20,155 nt of DNA from an uncultured Bacteroidales bacterium (GCA_937892095.1 CALAVC010000162.1:1-20155), one strand, 5' to 3'; numbered from the stretch's first letter, positions 6,237 through 13,597 are shown. A program made the numbers and translations. Notes: generated by a model not told the origin, from the sequence alone.

Positions 6237-7384
6237 CTCACTTTCGTATGAAAAAATTGTTCATCCGTTTAGCCTCTGTCCTCGCCATTCTTCCCGCCCT
6301 TGTAGCATGCTCTTCCGAAGGCACTCCCTCTGTTGTCGAAGGCACTCTCGTAGGCTCTGATAATGTCAAAATATATCTCGAACAAAATAGTCTGTCGTCA
6401 TCGCAGATAACCGATTCTGCCGTCGTTAAGCCCAACGGCTCTTTCCGTCTGCAAGGAGCCATTCAAACCGAACCCACATTCTACTCTCTCCGACTTTCCG
6501 ACGGGCGTGCAATGACCGTTCTCCTCGATTCCGCACAGACGCTCCGCCTTTCGCTCGACGCTTCCGCACCACTTTTGGTCCGTGGCGCTCGTTTCGAAAA
6601 TTCACCTCGTAACGAAAACCTCCAGAAAATACAAGTCGGTGCTTCCGACATACTCGCAGGTCTTAAAAATGGAGGCGCACCCGATTCGCTCCGACGAGTC
6701 ATCGCCAACTACAAAGAAGACATCCGTCGACAAATCCTATCCGACCCTCAAAGTATGGTGGGCTACTATGCAGTCTTTCAGACCGTTATGGGCAGTCGGG
6801 TCTTCGATGTCATGAATCGCGACGACCAAAAAGTATTCTCCGCAGCTGCCACATCTCTGCGCATCGCCTATCCTCGTAGCGAACAAGTAAATCATCTTTG
6901 CGACTATATCCTCCAAGCTCGTGCGCAAGCTCGCGCCATTGCCCGACGCGACTCCCTTCTGCAAAGTGCAACCACGTCCAACTCTCCCGACCTCAATCTG
7001 CCTAATCGCGATGGGCAACAAGTGGCTCTGTCGTCCCTCCACGGCAAGAATGTCATCCTCTCGTTTTGGGCATCCGATAGCCGTGCCAGTCGTCAGATGA
7101 ATGCCCAGCTTCGTAAACTCTACAAAAAATACCACGACAAAGGTCTCGAAATATATTCTGTCTCTTTCGACACCAGTCGTGTCCTTTGGGAAGAAGCCTC
7201 CGACCAAGATGGTATAACATGGCACAACGTCTGCGATCTCGCTGGTGCCATGGGCATAGCTTCGCGTGTCTACAACGTAACCCAAATCCCAGCTAACTAC
7301 ATTCTCTCGACCGATGGCACACTCATCGGTAAAGACCTCTTCGGTACTCGACTCGACGAAAAAATGTCCGAACTATTTAAGTAG
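6233..7384 (+). CDS. DUF4369/thioredoxin-like lipoprotein lacking CxxC
   Basis: A 383-residue lipoprotein: signal MKKLFIRLASVLAILPALVAC with the acylated Cys26. An N-terminal beta domain of DUF4369 type spans about 32-125, a helical linker about 126-245, and a TlpA/AhpC-like thioredoxin fold about 250-383. The position normally reading FWASWCxxC is FWASDSRAS: both active-site cysteines are serine (Ser283, Ser286) and the Trp before them is Asp282. The cis-proline loop (QIPANYIL) is kept. It therefore cannot do dithiol chemistry and may bind peptides or haem-related ligands, or act as a scaffold. Either Met1 or Met6 could start; Met1 gives the ATGA overlap with the preceding gene. Confidence 0.85.
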   Translation: MTHFRMKKLFIRLASVLAILPALVACSSEGTPSVVEGTLVGSDNVKIYLEQNSLSSSQITDSAVVKPNGSFRLQGAIQTEPTFYSLRLSDGRAMTVLLDSAQTLRLSLDASAPLLVRGARFENSPRNENLQKIQVGASDILAGLKNGGAPDSLRRVIANYKEDIRRQILSDPQSMVGYYAVFQTVMGSRVFDVMNRDDQKVFSAAATSLRIAYPRSEQVNHLCDYILQARAQARAIARRDSLLQSATTSNSPDLNLPNRDGQQVALSSLHGKNVILSFWASDSRASRQMNAQLRKLYKKYHDKGLEIYSVSFDTSRVLWEEASDQDGITWHNVCDLAGAMGIASRVYNVTQIPANYILSTDGTLIGKDLFGTRLDEKMSELFK

Positions 7385-7386
7385 GC

Positions 7387-8160
7387 GTGGGGCGGCAACA
7401 AAAAATATATTTCGCGTCCGACTTTCATCTCGGAGCACCCTACATCAGTAATCGACGTCAGCACGAAGAACGAATTGTCAGTTGGCTCCGTAGCATCGAA
7501 GATGATGCCACCGACCTATACCTCCTCGGCGATGTTTTCGACTATTGGTTTGAGTATAAGTCAGTTGTCCCTCGTGGCTACGTTCGCTTTCTCGGACAAC
7601 TTGCCCACATGGTCGACCATGGTCTCGAACTACACATTTTTACAGGCAATCACGATGTTTGGATGTTCGACTACATGCACACAGAGTTGGGCGCAACCAT
7701 TCACACAAGTGACTACCTATTTCGGGCTTTCGATCGACAGTTTCTCGTAGGTCATGGCGACAACTTGGGCTACGACAAACTATACTCTGCTCTTATGTGG
7801 TGCTTCCACAATAAGACCCTTCAGTGGTGCTACAAATGGCTACACCCCGACTTGGCCGACAAGATAGCCACCACGTGGAGCGCTCATAGTCGACAATCTC
7901 ACGCTCGCCACCCCAGACCACTGTCTGTCGACACGGAATATCAAGTGCGCTTCGCCAAAGAACGCATTGCTGCCGCCCCTTCTGTCGACTACATTATCTT
8001 CGGACACCGACACGAAGTCCTCGATTATCCCATCCAACGTGCAGATGCCACCACACCCTCCCGTCTTCTCATTATTGGCGATTGGATAAAAAACTTTACC
8101 TATGCCGTCTTCGATGGCTCCGACATCCGAATAGAAAAATATAACCCCTGCTCAGTATGA
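7387..8160 (+). CDS. lpxH: UDP-2,3-diacylglucosamine diphosphatase (LpxH-like)
   Basis: LpxH hydrolyses UDP-2,3-diacylglucosamine to lipid X in lipid A synthesis, at the cytoplasmic face of the inner membrane. The 257-residue calcineurin-like phosphoesterase shows the metal-binding motifs SDFHLG (11-16), GDVFDYW (48-54), TGNHD (86-90), GHGD (122-125) and FGHRHE (205-210). Residues about 130-185 form the aromatic, basic lid region (W, H and R rich) typical of LpxH. The start is GTG at 7387, two bases after the upstream stop; no in-frame ATG lies before the first motif. It overlaps the next gene by ATGA. Other related phosphoesterases cannot be fully excluded, but motif spacing and length favour LpxH. 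Confidence 0.85.
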   Translation: MGRQQKIYFASDFHLGAPYISNRRQHEERIVSWLRSIEDDATDLYLLGDVFDYWFEYKSVVPRGYVRFLGQLAHMVDHGLELHIFTGNHDVWMFDYMHTELGATIHTSDYLFRAFDRQFLVGHGDNLGYDKLYSALMWCFHNKTLQWCYKWLHPDLADKIATTWSAHSRQSHARHPRPLSVDTEYQVRFAKERIAAAPSVDYIIFGHRHEVLDYPIQRADATTPSRLLIIGDWIKNFTYAVFDGSDIRIEKYNPCSV

Positions 8161-8501
8161 CCGACTACGCTCCTCTGCAATCCTCCTCGCGCAACGACAT
8201 CGCCGTCGCTGCCTACGTCACGCCCATAGGTTGGATGTTGGCCATGATAGTTCGCGACATAAAAAACGATCGCTCCGATTTTACCACTTTCCACCTCCGA
8301 CAATCTCTCGGACTTAGTCTGCTCGAAATCTTTTCCTACGTTCTCTTCTACTATCTTGTCGATGCTTGGCTTTTAGCACAGTTCGCCATAATTATCCTTT
8401 TCCTCTTTGCCGTCGTCGGCATCAACTCAGCTCGTGTCGGACGACGTCGCTATCAACCCTTCTTAGGTAAACTCTACCACAACCTCTTCACTTTCATATA
8501 A
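8157..8501 (+). CDS. Small Tic20/DUF4870-like membrane protein
   Basis: A 114-residue inner-membrane protein with about three membrane segments (about 17-32, 52-68 and 70-88). The pattern TPIGWMLAMIVRDIKNDRSDFTTFHLRQSLGL is typical of the DUF4870/Tic20-like family, in which FHxRQ follows the first segment. The C-terminus is basic (RVGRRRYQPFLGKL). Function of the bacterial members is not established. It sits between lpxH (ATGA overlap) and ispG (10-base gap), so it is co-transcribed with envelope and isoprenoid genes; that is context only and does not show its role. Confidence 0.72.
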   Translation: MTDYAPLQSSSRNDIAVAAYVTPIGWMLAMIVRDIKNDRSDFTTFHLRQSLGLSLLEIFSYVLFYYLVDAWLLAQFAIIILFLFAVVGINSARVGRRRYQPFLGKLYHNLFTFI

Positions 8502-8511
8502 ATCAACCTCA

Positions 8512-10128
8512 ATGAACGAAACGGCATATACCGATAACCTCTTCGCCTACAATCGTATACCGACCGAACGTGTCAATGTCGGTAATATATCCATTGGTGC
8601 CGATGCTCCCATTCGCGTCCAATCTATGACCACGACCGACACCAACGATGTCACGGCCACAGCCGACCAGTCCGAACGCATAGTCCTTGCAGGAGGCGAA
8701 CTCGTACGTTTCACCACACAAGGTGTCCGCGAAGCTCGTAGTGCTGGTCTTGTCAAGCAAGAACTACTCCGTCGTGGAGTCTCCACACCTATTGTCGCCG
8801 ACGTTCATTTCTCGCCCACTGCCGCAATCACAGCCGCTGCTCTCGTCGATGCTGTTCGTATCAATCCAGGCAACTTCACTGGCGAAGCCAAAAAATTCGA
8901 CTCCTCTGCCGACAATATGTCCGACAGTCAGTGGCACGATCTCCTAATCGAAAAACTTCGTCCACTTGTCAGCGAATGCATATCACACAACACTGCTCTC
9001 CGACTCGGCATTAACCACGGCTCACTCTCCGACCGTATAATGGCTCGCTACGGCGACACTCCACAAGGCATGGTCGCCTCTTGCACCGAATACCTCGATG
9101 CGCTCGAAGAACTTGGTTTCTTTCGCACCGTCATCAGTATCAAGAGTAGCAACACACGTGTCATGGTACACACTGTCCGTCTGCTCATCGCCACTCTTCG
9201 CTCTCGCTCTCGTGTCTACCCACTTCACCTTGGTGTAACCGAAGCTGGTAGCGATGCCGAAGGACGCATAAAGTCTGCCGCTGGCATTGGTGCACTTCTC
9301 GCCGACGGCATTGGCGACACCATTCGTGTATCACTTACCGAAGAGCCCGAAGCCGAAATACCCGTCGCACGCATGCTCGTCAGCCACGTCGATTCTTGGC
9401 ACGGCGTTTCCGTACCGCATCTCTCCGACACGTCTGCCTATTCGCCCTACGCCTATCGCCGTCGACAATCGTCTTCCGTCGGCATGCTCGGTGGCTCCAA
9501 CCCTCCCACGTTCCTCTCTTCGCTCGATGACCTTTCTGCCGATTCTGTACGCATCTTCACCCCACAGTCCGCTTCGCCAGCCATCGAAGTTCGTGCCGAA
9601 GTCTTACGCATGGAGGCTTCTGCCGACCATCGCCCCATTGTGGTCTGCTACAATAGCGACATCCGTAACTACGAAGCGTTTCAAGTCGTTGCCGCTGCCG
9701 ACCTCGGACTACTCTTCATCGACGGACTCGTCGACGGACTCTATCTTGCCAATCCCAATCTGACTCATAGCCAGTTATCCAACTTTGCCGACATGCTCCT
9801 ACAAGCCACTCGTGCTCGCTTCTCGCATGCCGAATTCATCTCTTGTCCGGGCTGCGGACGCACGCTCTACGATCTCCGAACCACCACTCGTACCATAAAA
9901 CAACGCTTTGGACATCTCAAAGACATCAAAATTGGCATCATGGGTTGCATAGTCAATGGCATTGGCGAAATGGCCGACGCCGATTATGGCTATGTCGGCG
10001 CAGCGCGTGGCTCTGTCTCGCTCTATCGTGGCAAAACACTTATCGAACGCAACATACCTACCGAGCAAGCAATAGCACGCCTCGAACAAATAATTCGAGG
10101 CGATGGCAAATGGAAAGACCCTTTTTAA
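8512..10128 (+). CDS. ispG: 4-hydroxy-3-methylbut-2-enyl diphosphate synthase
   Basis: IspG (GcpE) converts methylerythritol cyclodiphosphate to HMBPP with a [4Fe-4S] cluster, the penultimate step of the MEP isoprenoid pathway, in the cytosol. The N-terminal TIM-barrel region includes IRVQSMTTTDTND (34-46), VADVHFSP (95-102), VRINPGN (115-121) and RLGINHGSL (164-172). The C-terminal reductase-like domain carries the cluster ligands CPGCG (Cys445, Cys448) and MGCIVNG (Cys479), with Glu486 in GIGE. At 538 residues it is the long form with an inserted domain (about 295-435) found in Bacteroidota, Chlamydiae and plants, though somewhat shorter than many Bacteroides homologues. It ends the putative operon. 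Confidence 0.95.
   Translation: MNETAYTDNLFAYNRIPTERVNVGNISIGADAPIRVQSMTTTDTNDVTATADQSERIVLAGGELVRFTTQGVREARSAGLVKQELLRRGVSTPIVADVHFSPTAAITAAALVDAVRINPGNFTGEAKKFDSSADNMSDSQWHDLLIEKLRPLVSECISHNTALRLGINHGSLSDRIMARYGDTPQGMVASCTEYLDALEELGFFRTVISIKSSNTRVMVHTVRLLIATLRSRSRVYPLHLGVTEAGSDAEGRIKSAAGIGALLADGIGDTIRVSLTEEPEAEIPVARMLVSHVDSWHGVSVPHLSDTSAYSPYAYRRRQSSSVGMLGGSNPPTFLSSLDDLSADSVRIFTPQSASPAIEVRAEVLRMEASADHRPIVVCYNSDIRNYEAFQVVAAADLGLLFIDGLVDGLYLANPNLTHSQLSNFADMLLQATRARFSHAEFISCPGCGRTLYDLRTTTRTIKQRFGHLKDIKIGIMGCIVNGIGEMADADYGYVGAARGSVSLYRGKTLIERNIPTEQAIARLEQIIRGDGKWKDPF
10078..10102 (+). repeat. Perfect 9-bp hairpin inside the ispG 3' end
   Basis: CGCCTCGAA (10078-10086) and TTCGAGGCG (10094-10102) form a perfect 9-bp stem with loop CAAATAA, about 25 bases before the ispG stop. 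T-rich DNA follows from 10119 and a run of eight T at 10140-10147. It may protect the mRNA 3' end or act in termination, since no other GC-rich hairpin lies between ispG and the next gene. Confidence 0.5.
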
Positions 10129-10144
10129 TATTTAAATGCTTTTT

Positions 10145-10176
10145 TTTGTTTTTTGGCGCAAAAGTTGTTAATATTG
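10145..10176 (+). promoter_or_regulatory. Probable promoter of the exported protein gene
   Basis: A -33-like TTTG (10145-10148) lies 20 bases before TAATATTG (10169-10176), which matches TAnnTTTG with one mismatch. The ATG is 26 bases further on. Spacing and place are right for a Bacteroidota promoter. Confidence 0.5.
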
Positions 10177-10202
10177 AACTTCAAAAGCAATAGTATCTGA
10201 AA

Positions 10203-10994
10203 ATGAGATTATCATTTCGAGCATTAGCAGTCGCTTTTATGTCCCTTGTCGGCTTGCAATCCACACTCGCCGAAGAACTCGTTGTCAAAGGAACATATCA
10301 AGGCGAAAATATATATGTCAAGAATCCGTTTGCTCCCTCTGGCGTTGGCTTCTGCGCCTACGAGGTTACTGTCAACGGTATGATTACCACCGACGAAATC
10401 AACTCTTCGGCTTTTGAAATAGACCTTTCTGTCTACGGCTTTGTCGTAGGCGATGAAGTAAACATCGTCATCCGCTATAAGGACGATTGCACCCCTATGG
10501 TCCTCAATGCCACAGCTTTGCAAGTCCAAAAGCCAGCTTCCTTTGAGTCTATATCCGTCAAAGATGGGTTGCTAAAGTTCACCACTGCAGGTGAGACAGG
10601 CTCCCTACCTTTCGTCATCGAACAATACCGTTGGAACAAATGGGTTAAGGTCGGCGAAGTTCGTGGCAAAGGACGCAATCAGGGTAATACCTACGAAGTG
10701 AAAGTGCGCACACACTCAGGTGCCAACAAGTTCCGTGTCCGCCAGTCCACTGCCAATCGTAAAGTGCAATCCTATTCCAAAGAAGCCGTTACCATAGTTG
10801 CCTCCGCTCCTATCAAATACAAAGCCACCAACGACGAAATTTCTTTCAGTGGCGAGACAATGTACGAGGTCTACGACCAGTTTGGTGGCATAGTCTTCAA
10901 AGGCTATGGCTCTTCCATCAACATCTCTACACTTACCAAAGGGAAGTATTATCTCAACTACGACAACTCGCAAGACGAATTCTTGAAACGATAG
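10203..10994 (+). CDS. Conserved exported protein with T9SS-like C-terminal domain
   Basis: A 263-residue protein with a signal peptide (hydrophobic core ALAVAFMSLVGL, probable cleavage near residue 23, after STLA). The mature protein begins with a beta-rich domain including YVKNPFAPSGVGFCAYEV and VTVNGMITTDEINSSAF. A middle fibronectin-like region (about 115-200) includes QYRWNKWVKVGEVRGKG. The last ~60 residues (MYEVYDQFGGIVFKGYGSSINISTLTKGKYYLNYDN...FLKR) read like a type IX secretion sorting domain: a beta sandwich with a G-x-Y-Y strand and a basic end. From memory the family is widespread in Bacteroidota without a known function. It is expected in the periplasm, on the surface or secreted. 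It stands alone between a promoter and a terminator. Confidence 0.8.
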   Translation: MRLSFRALAVAFMSLVGLQSTLAEELVVKGTYQGENIYVKNPFAPSGVGFCAYEVTVNGMITTDEINSSAFEIDLSVYGFVVGDEVNIVIRYKDDCTPMVLNATALQVQKPASFESISVKDGLLKFTTAGETGSLPFVIEQYRWNKWVKVGEVRGKGRNQGNTYEVKVRTHSGANKFRVRQSTANRKVQSYSKEAVTIVASAPIKYKATNDEISFSGETMYEVYDQFGGIVFKGYGSSINISTLTKGKYYLNYDNSQDEFLKR

Positions 10995-11006
10995 GAAAAG
11001 TCCTAT
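10991..11006 (+). repeat. Short hairpin over the stop codon
   Basis: ATAGGA-AAAG-TCCTAT forms a 6-bp stem that includes the TAG stop of the exported protein gene. No T-run follows, so it is probably not a terminator by itself. It sits about 25 bases before a strong terminator. Confidence 0.35.
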
Positions 11007-11030
11007 TCGTCCCTCGCAATAAAATATTCA

Positions 11031-11068
11031 GAGGTTAGGAGTAGCTTTGTAGCTTTCCTAACTTTTTT
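11031..11068 (+). terminator. Rho-independent terminator before rfbA
   Basis: GTTAGGA (11034-11040) pairs with TCCTAAC (11056-11062), extended outward through the T-run, and an inner AGCT/AGCT pair (11043-11046 with 11051-11054) closes a TTGT loop. Six T residues follow at 11063-11068. It ends the exported protein transcript. Confidence 0.75.
11042..11049 (+). promoter_or_regulatory. rfbA promoter -7 element inside the terminator (TAGCTTTG)
   Basis: TAGCTTTG is an exact TAnnTTTG match, 44 bases before the rfbA ATG, and lies within the hairpin of the upstream terminator. No clear -33 TTTG is seen. If used, the start would fall in the descending arm of the hairpin, so the rfb transcript would carry only the 3' half of the stem and the T-run. 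Confidence 0.45.
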
Positions 11069-11093
11069 GTATGAACCATCAATATCACAAACC

Positions 11094-11978
11094 ATGAAAG
11101 GCATAGTTCTCGCAGGCGGAAGTGGCACTCGCCTCTATCCCATAACCAAGGGAGTCTCCAAACAATTGTTGCCCGTCTTCGACAAGCCCATGATATACTA
11201 CCCCCTCTCCACTCTCATGCTTGCTGGCATTCGCGACATACTCGTCATCACCACTCCCCACGACTCTCAGTCGTTCAAACGACTGCTTGGCAATGGCTCC
11301 GACTTCGGCATCAACATCTCCTATGCCACCCAACCAACTCCCGGCGGACTCGCTCAAGCTTTCATCATTGGGCGCGACTTCGTAGGCTCCGACGACGTGT
11401 GCCTCGTCCTTGGCGACAACATATTCTATGGACAAAGTTTTTCTGTCATGCTTGCCTCTGCCGTCAAGTGTGTCGAGCAACGTCGCAAAGCATGTGTCTT
11501 TGGCTACTACGTCTCCGACCCCGAACGCTACGGAGTCGCTGAGTTCGACAGTATGGGTCGCGTAGTCTCTATCGAAGAAAAGCCCACTCACCCAAAGTCT
11601 AACTATGCCGTAACAGGTCTCTATTTCTACCCCAACGATGTCTTGAATATAGCCGCCAATATCAAGCCCTCGGCTCGTGGCGAACTCGAGATAACAACCG
11701 TCAACGAAGACTATCTCCGACAGGGTCGTCTCGAACTTCAAAAGTTTGGACGTGGTTTTGCTTGGCTCGATACCGGTACGCACGACTCCCTTAGCGAAGC
11801 CTCTACATTCATAGAAGTCATCGAAAAGCGTCAGGGGCTTAAAGTTGCTTGTCTCGAAGAAATAGCCTACTCACAAGGGTGGTTCACTCGCGACCAACTC
11901 AAGTCTCTTGCCGAACCCATGAAAAACAACGACTACGGCAAGTATCTCATCAAGCTCAGCATGCAGGACGAAGACTAA
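11094..11978 (+). CDS. rfbA: Glucose-1-phosphate thymidylyltransferase
   Basis: RfbA (RmlA) makes dTDP-glucose from dTTP and glucose-1-phosphate, the first step of dTDP-L-rhamnose synthesis, in the cytoplasm. The 294-residue nucleotidyltransferase opens with MKGIVLAGGSGTRLYPITKG, the nucleotide-binding signature, then KQLLPVFDKPMIYYPLSTLM, LVLGDNIFYG (metal-binding Asp), IEEKPTHPKSNYAVTGLYFY and GRGFAWLDTGTHDSL. Length and order fit the family closely. An earlier in-frame TTG at 11067 falls inside the upstream terminator and is not a credible start, whereas ATG 11094 matches the family N-terminus. First gene of rfbACD; 20 bases separate it from rfbC. Confidence 0.95.
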   Translation: MKGIVLAGGSGTRLYPITKGVSKQLLPVFDKPMIYYPLSTLMLAGIRDILVITTPHDSQSFKRLLGNGSDFGINISYATQPTPGGLAQAFIIGRDFVGSDDVCLVLGDNIFYGQSFSVMLASAVKCVEQRRKACVFGYYVSDPERYGVAEFDSMGRVVSIEEKPTHPKSNYAVTGLYFYPNDVLNIAANIKPSARGELEITTVNEDYLRQGRLELQKFGRGFAWLDTGTHDSLSEASTFIEVIEKRQGLKVACLEEIAYSQGWFTRDQLKSLAEPMKNNDYGKYLIKLSMQDED

Positions 11979-11998
11979 TACTCACAACCATTTCTGAA

Positions 11999-12568
11999 AT
12001 GAACGTCATCAAAACACATATCGAAGGAGTATCCATATTAGAACCCAAAATTTGGGGCGACGACCGAGGCTATTTTTTTGAGTCATATTCAAAACGAGAC
12101 TTCGATAGCCAAGTCCGTATAGTCGATTTTGTACAAGACAATCAAAGTAAATCTTCGCAAGGGGTCCTTCGAGGTCTGCATTTCCAGTGTCCACCCTTTG
12201 CACAAAGCAAGCTTGTACGCGTCGTCGTTGGCACAGTCCTCGACGTCGCTGTCGACATTCGGCGTGGTAGCCCCACCTATGGCAAGCACGTTGCAGTCGA
12301 GCTTTCTGCCGAAAATCAACGCATGCTCTTTATGGAACGTGGTTTTGCTCACGGTTTTGCTGTCCTCAGCCCTACCGCCATTTTCCAATATAAGTGCGAC
12401 AACTTCTACCACCCCGAAGCCGAAGGAGCCATCGCTTTCGACGACCCTGCACTCGCAATCGATTGGCGAATACCAATAGCCAATGCCATTCTCTCCGAAA
12501 AAGACAAACATCACCCACTCCTTGCCAACATTCAGTCGCCATTCGTCTATGGTGATAATCTATATTAG
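11999..12568 (+). CDS. rfbC: dTDP-4-dehydrorhamnose 3,5-epimerase
   Basis: RfbC (RmlC) epimerises dTDP-4-keto-6-deoxyglucose at C3 and C5. The 189-residue cupin-type protein shows GDDRGYFFESY (20-30), the substrate-binding QDNQSKSSQGVLRGLHFQ (46-63) with catalytic His61, VVVGTVLDVAVDIRRGSPTYGK (76-97) and MERGFAHGF (112-120), followed by FQYKCDNFYHP with Tyr131. The start at ATG 11999 gives the standard N-terminus; a longer in-frame extension back into rfbA has no family support. The gap to rfbD is three bases. Confidence 0.94.
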   Translation: MNVIKTHIEGVSILEPKIWGDDRGYFFESYSKRDFDSQVRIVDFVQDNQSKSSQGVLRGLHFQCPPFAQSKLVRVVVGTVLDVAVDIRRGSPTYGKHVAVELSAENQRMLFMERGFAHGFAVLSPTAIFQYKCDNFYHPEAEGAIAFDDPALAIDWRIPIANAILSEKDKHHPLLANIQSPFVYGDNLY

Positions 12569-12571
12569 TCG

Positions 12572-13477
12572 ATGTCTGTTCAGAAAATACTTCTCTTTGG
12601 TGCCACAGGCATGCTTGGTCGTGCAGTCCGAAAACACTTTCTTGCGCTCAATGATAGAGTTTGTCTCATAAGCCTTGGCTCAGCCGATTGCGACATCACG
12701 TCAGCCTCTGCCGTCGGTCAATGCATAGCCACCCACCGGCCCGACATCGTCGTAAACTGCGCCGCCTACACAGCAGTCGATAAGGCCGAGAGCGAACCCG
12801 AAAAAGCCGACTTGCTCAACAACGTTGCAGTTGCCAACATTGCTCTTGCAACTCGCAGTGTCGGTGCTCTGCTTATTCACATTTCAACCGACTACGTTTT
12901 TGATGGCACTGCCAATAGTCCCATTGCCGAAGACTCTCCCGTCAACCCACTGAGCGTCTACGGACAAACCAAGCTTCGCGGCGAAGAAGCCATTCGCCAC
13001 TCTGGCTGCCGACACATCATATTGCGTGTTCAGTGGCTCTACTCCAATGCTGGCAAAAACTTCTACATTACTATGCTTCGCCTATTCTTCTCTAAAAAGC
13101 AGATAGGTGTAGTTGCCGACCAATTTGGCACACCCACTTGGGTCGAAAATCTTGCTCGCGTTATAACTACAATTGCCACGTCCGACACCACTGGGCGCGA
13201 AGGAACATATCATTTTTCCGATGATGGACAATGTTCTTGGCACGAATTTGCCACTCATATAGCCACAGTCTCTGGTGCAGCTTGCGTGGTTAATGCCATC
13301 CCTACGTCTTCCTACCCCACACCTGCTGTCCGACCAGCCTATTCTGTACTCTCGAAAGAAAAAATATATCGTACTTTCCCGCAGCTGCCACCAGCTGTCA
13401 GGTGGCAAGATGCTCTCGTTTCTTGTTATGCCAATTTTCTTCGAGCCGTCGAACAAGCGCGTCAAGATACCATTTAG
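12572..13477 (+). CDS. rfbD: dTDP-4-dehydrorhamnose reductase
   Basis: RfbD (RmlD) reduces dTDP-4-keto-L-rhamnose to dTDP-L-rhamnose with NAD(P)H, completing the donor for O-antigen, capsule or glycoprotein glycans. The 301-residue extended short-chain dehydrogenase has the dinucleotide motif FGATGMLG (9-16), VNCAAYTAVDKAE (61-73), ISTDYVFDG (104-112) with the catalytic Thr/Ser-type residue, and YGQTK with Tyr130 and Lys134. A C-terminal RPAYSVLS substrate motif is present. It ends 21 bases before a strong terminator. The dehydratase rfbB, needed between rfbA and rfbC in the pathway, is not in this window. Confidence 0.94.
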   Translation: MSVQKILLFGATGMLGRAVRKHFLALNDRVCLISLGSADCDITSASAVGQCIATHRPDIVVNCAAYTAVDKAESEPEKADLLNNVAVANIALATRSVGALLIHISTDYVFDGTANSPIAEDSPVNPLSVYGQTKLRGEEAIRHSGCRHIILRVQWLYSNAGKNFYITMLRLFFSKKQIGVVADQFGTPTWVENLARVITTIATSDTTGREGTYHFSDDGQCSWHEFATHIATVSGAACVVNAIPTSSYPTPAVRPAYSVLSKEKIYRTFPQLPPAVRWQDALVSCYANFLRAVEQARQDTI

Positions 13478-13498
13478 AGCAGTTCTTCACGATATTCA

Positions 13499-13539
13499 GT
13501 CGAGGGATACGATATTAGTTTCGCGTCCCTCGACTTTTA
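13499..13539 (+). terminator. Rho-independent terminator of rfbACD
   Basis: GTCGAGGGA (13499-13507) pairs perfectly with TCCCTCGAC (13526-13534), 9 bp, loop of 18 bases, followed by TTTTA. It lies 21 bases after the rfbD stop. Confidence 0.8.
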
Positions 13540-13575
13540 TGTTGCACGACATAATAAACACATGTTAACATTTGT

Positions 13576-13597
13576 GGTTAATTTACGTAAATTAGCC
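13576..13597. promoter_or_regulatory. 22-bp palindrome upstream of hppA, possible operator
   Basis: GGTTAATTTAC (13576-13586) and GTAAATTAGCC (13587-13597) are inverted copies with one G-T mismatch and no spacer, with the 16-bp core TAATTTACGTAAATTA exactly palindromic. A TTTG (13571-13574) touches its left edge. The gap-free symmetry is typical of a dimeric repressor site rather than a terminator. It is 68 bases before the hppA start. No exact TAnnTTTG was found for hppA. Confidence 0.45.

Noticed and set aside
6737..7285. 182-codon reverse frame over the thioredoxin-like gene
   Set aside because: It is antisense to a well-supported gene and shows no recognisable domain or start signal.
11067..11093. 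Upstream TTG start for rfbA
   Set aside because: It lies within the T-run of the terminator and adds nine residues absent from the family; ATG 11094 gives the normal N-terminus.
11085..11783. 232-codon reverse frame over rfbA
   Set aside because: rfbA has all family motifs in the forward frame; the antisense frame is opened by biased codon use.
11849..11998. Longer rfbC start inside rfbA
   Set aside because: The extension overlaps rfbA and is Arg/Ser-rich without family match; ATG 11999 starts the usual RmlC N-terminus.
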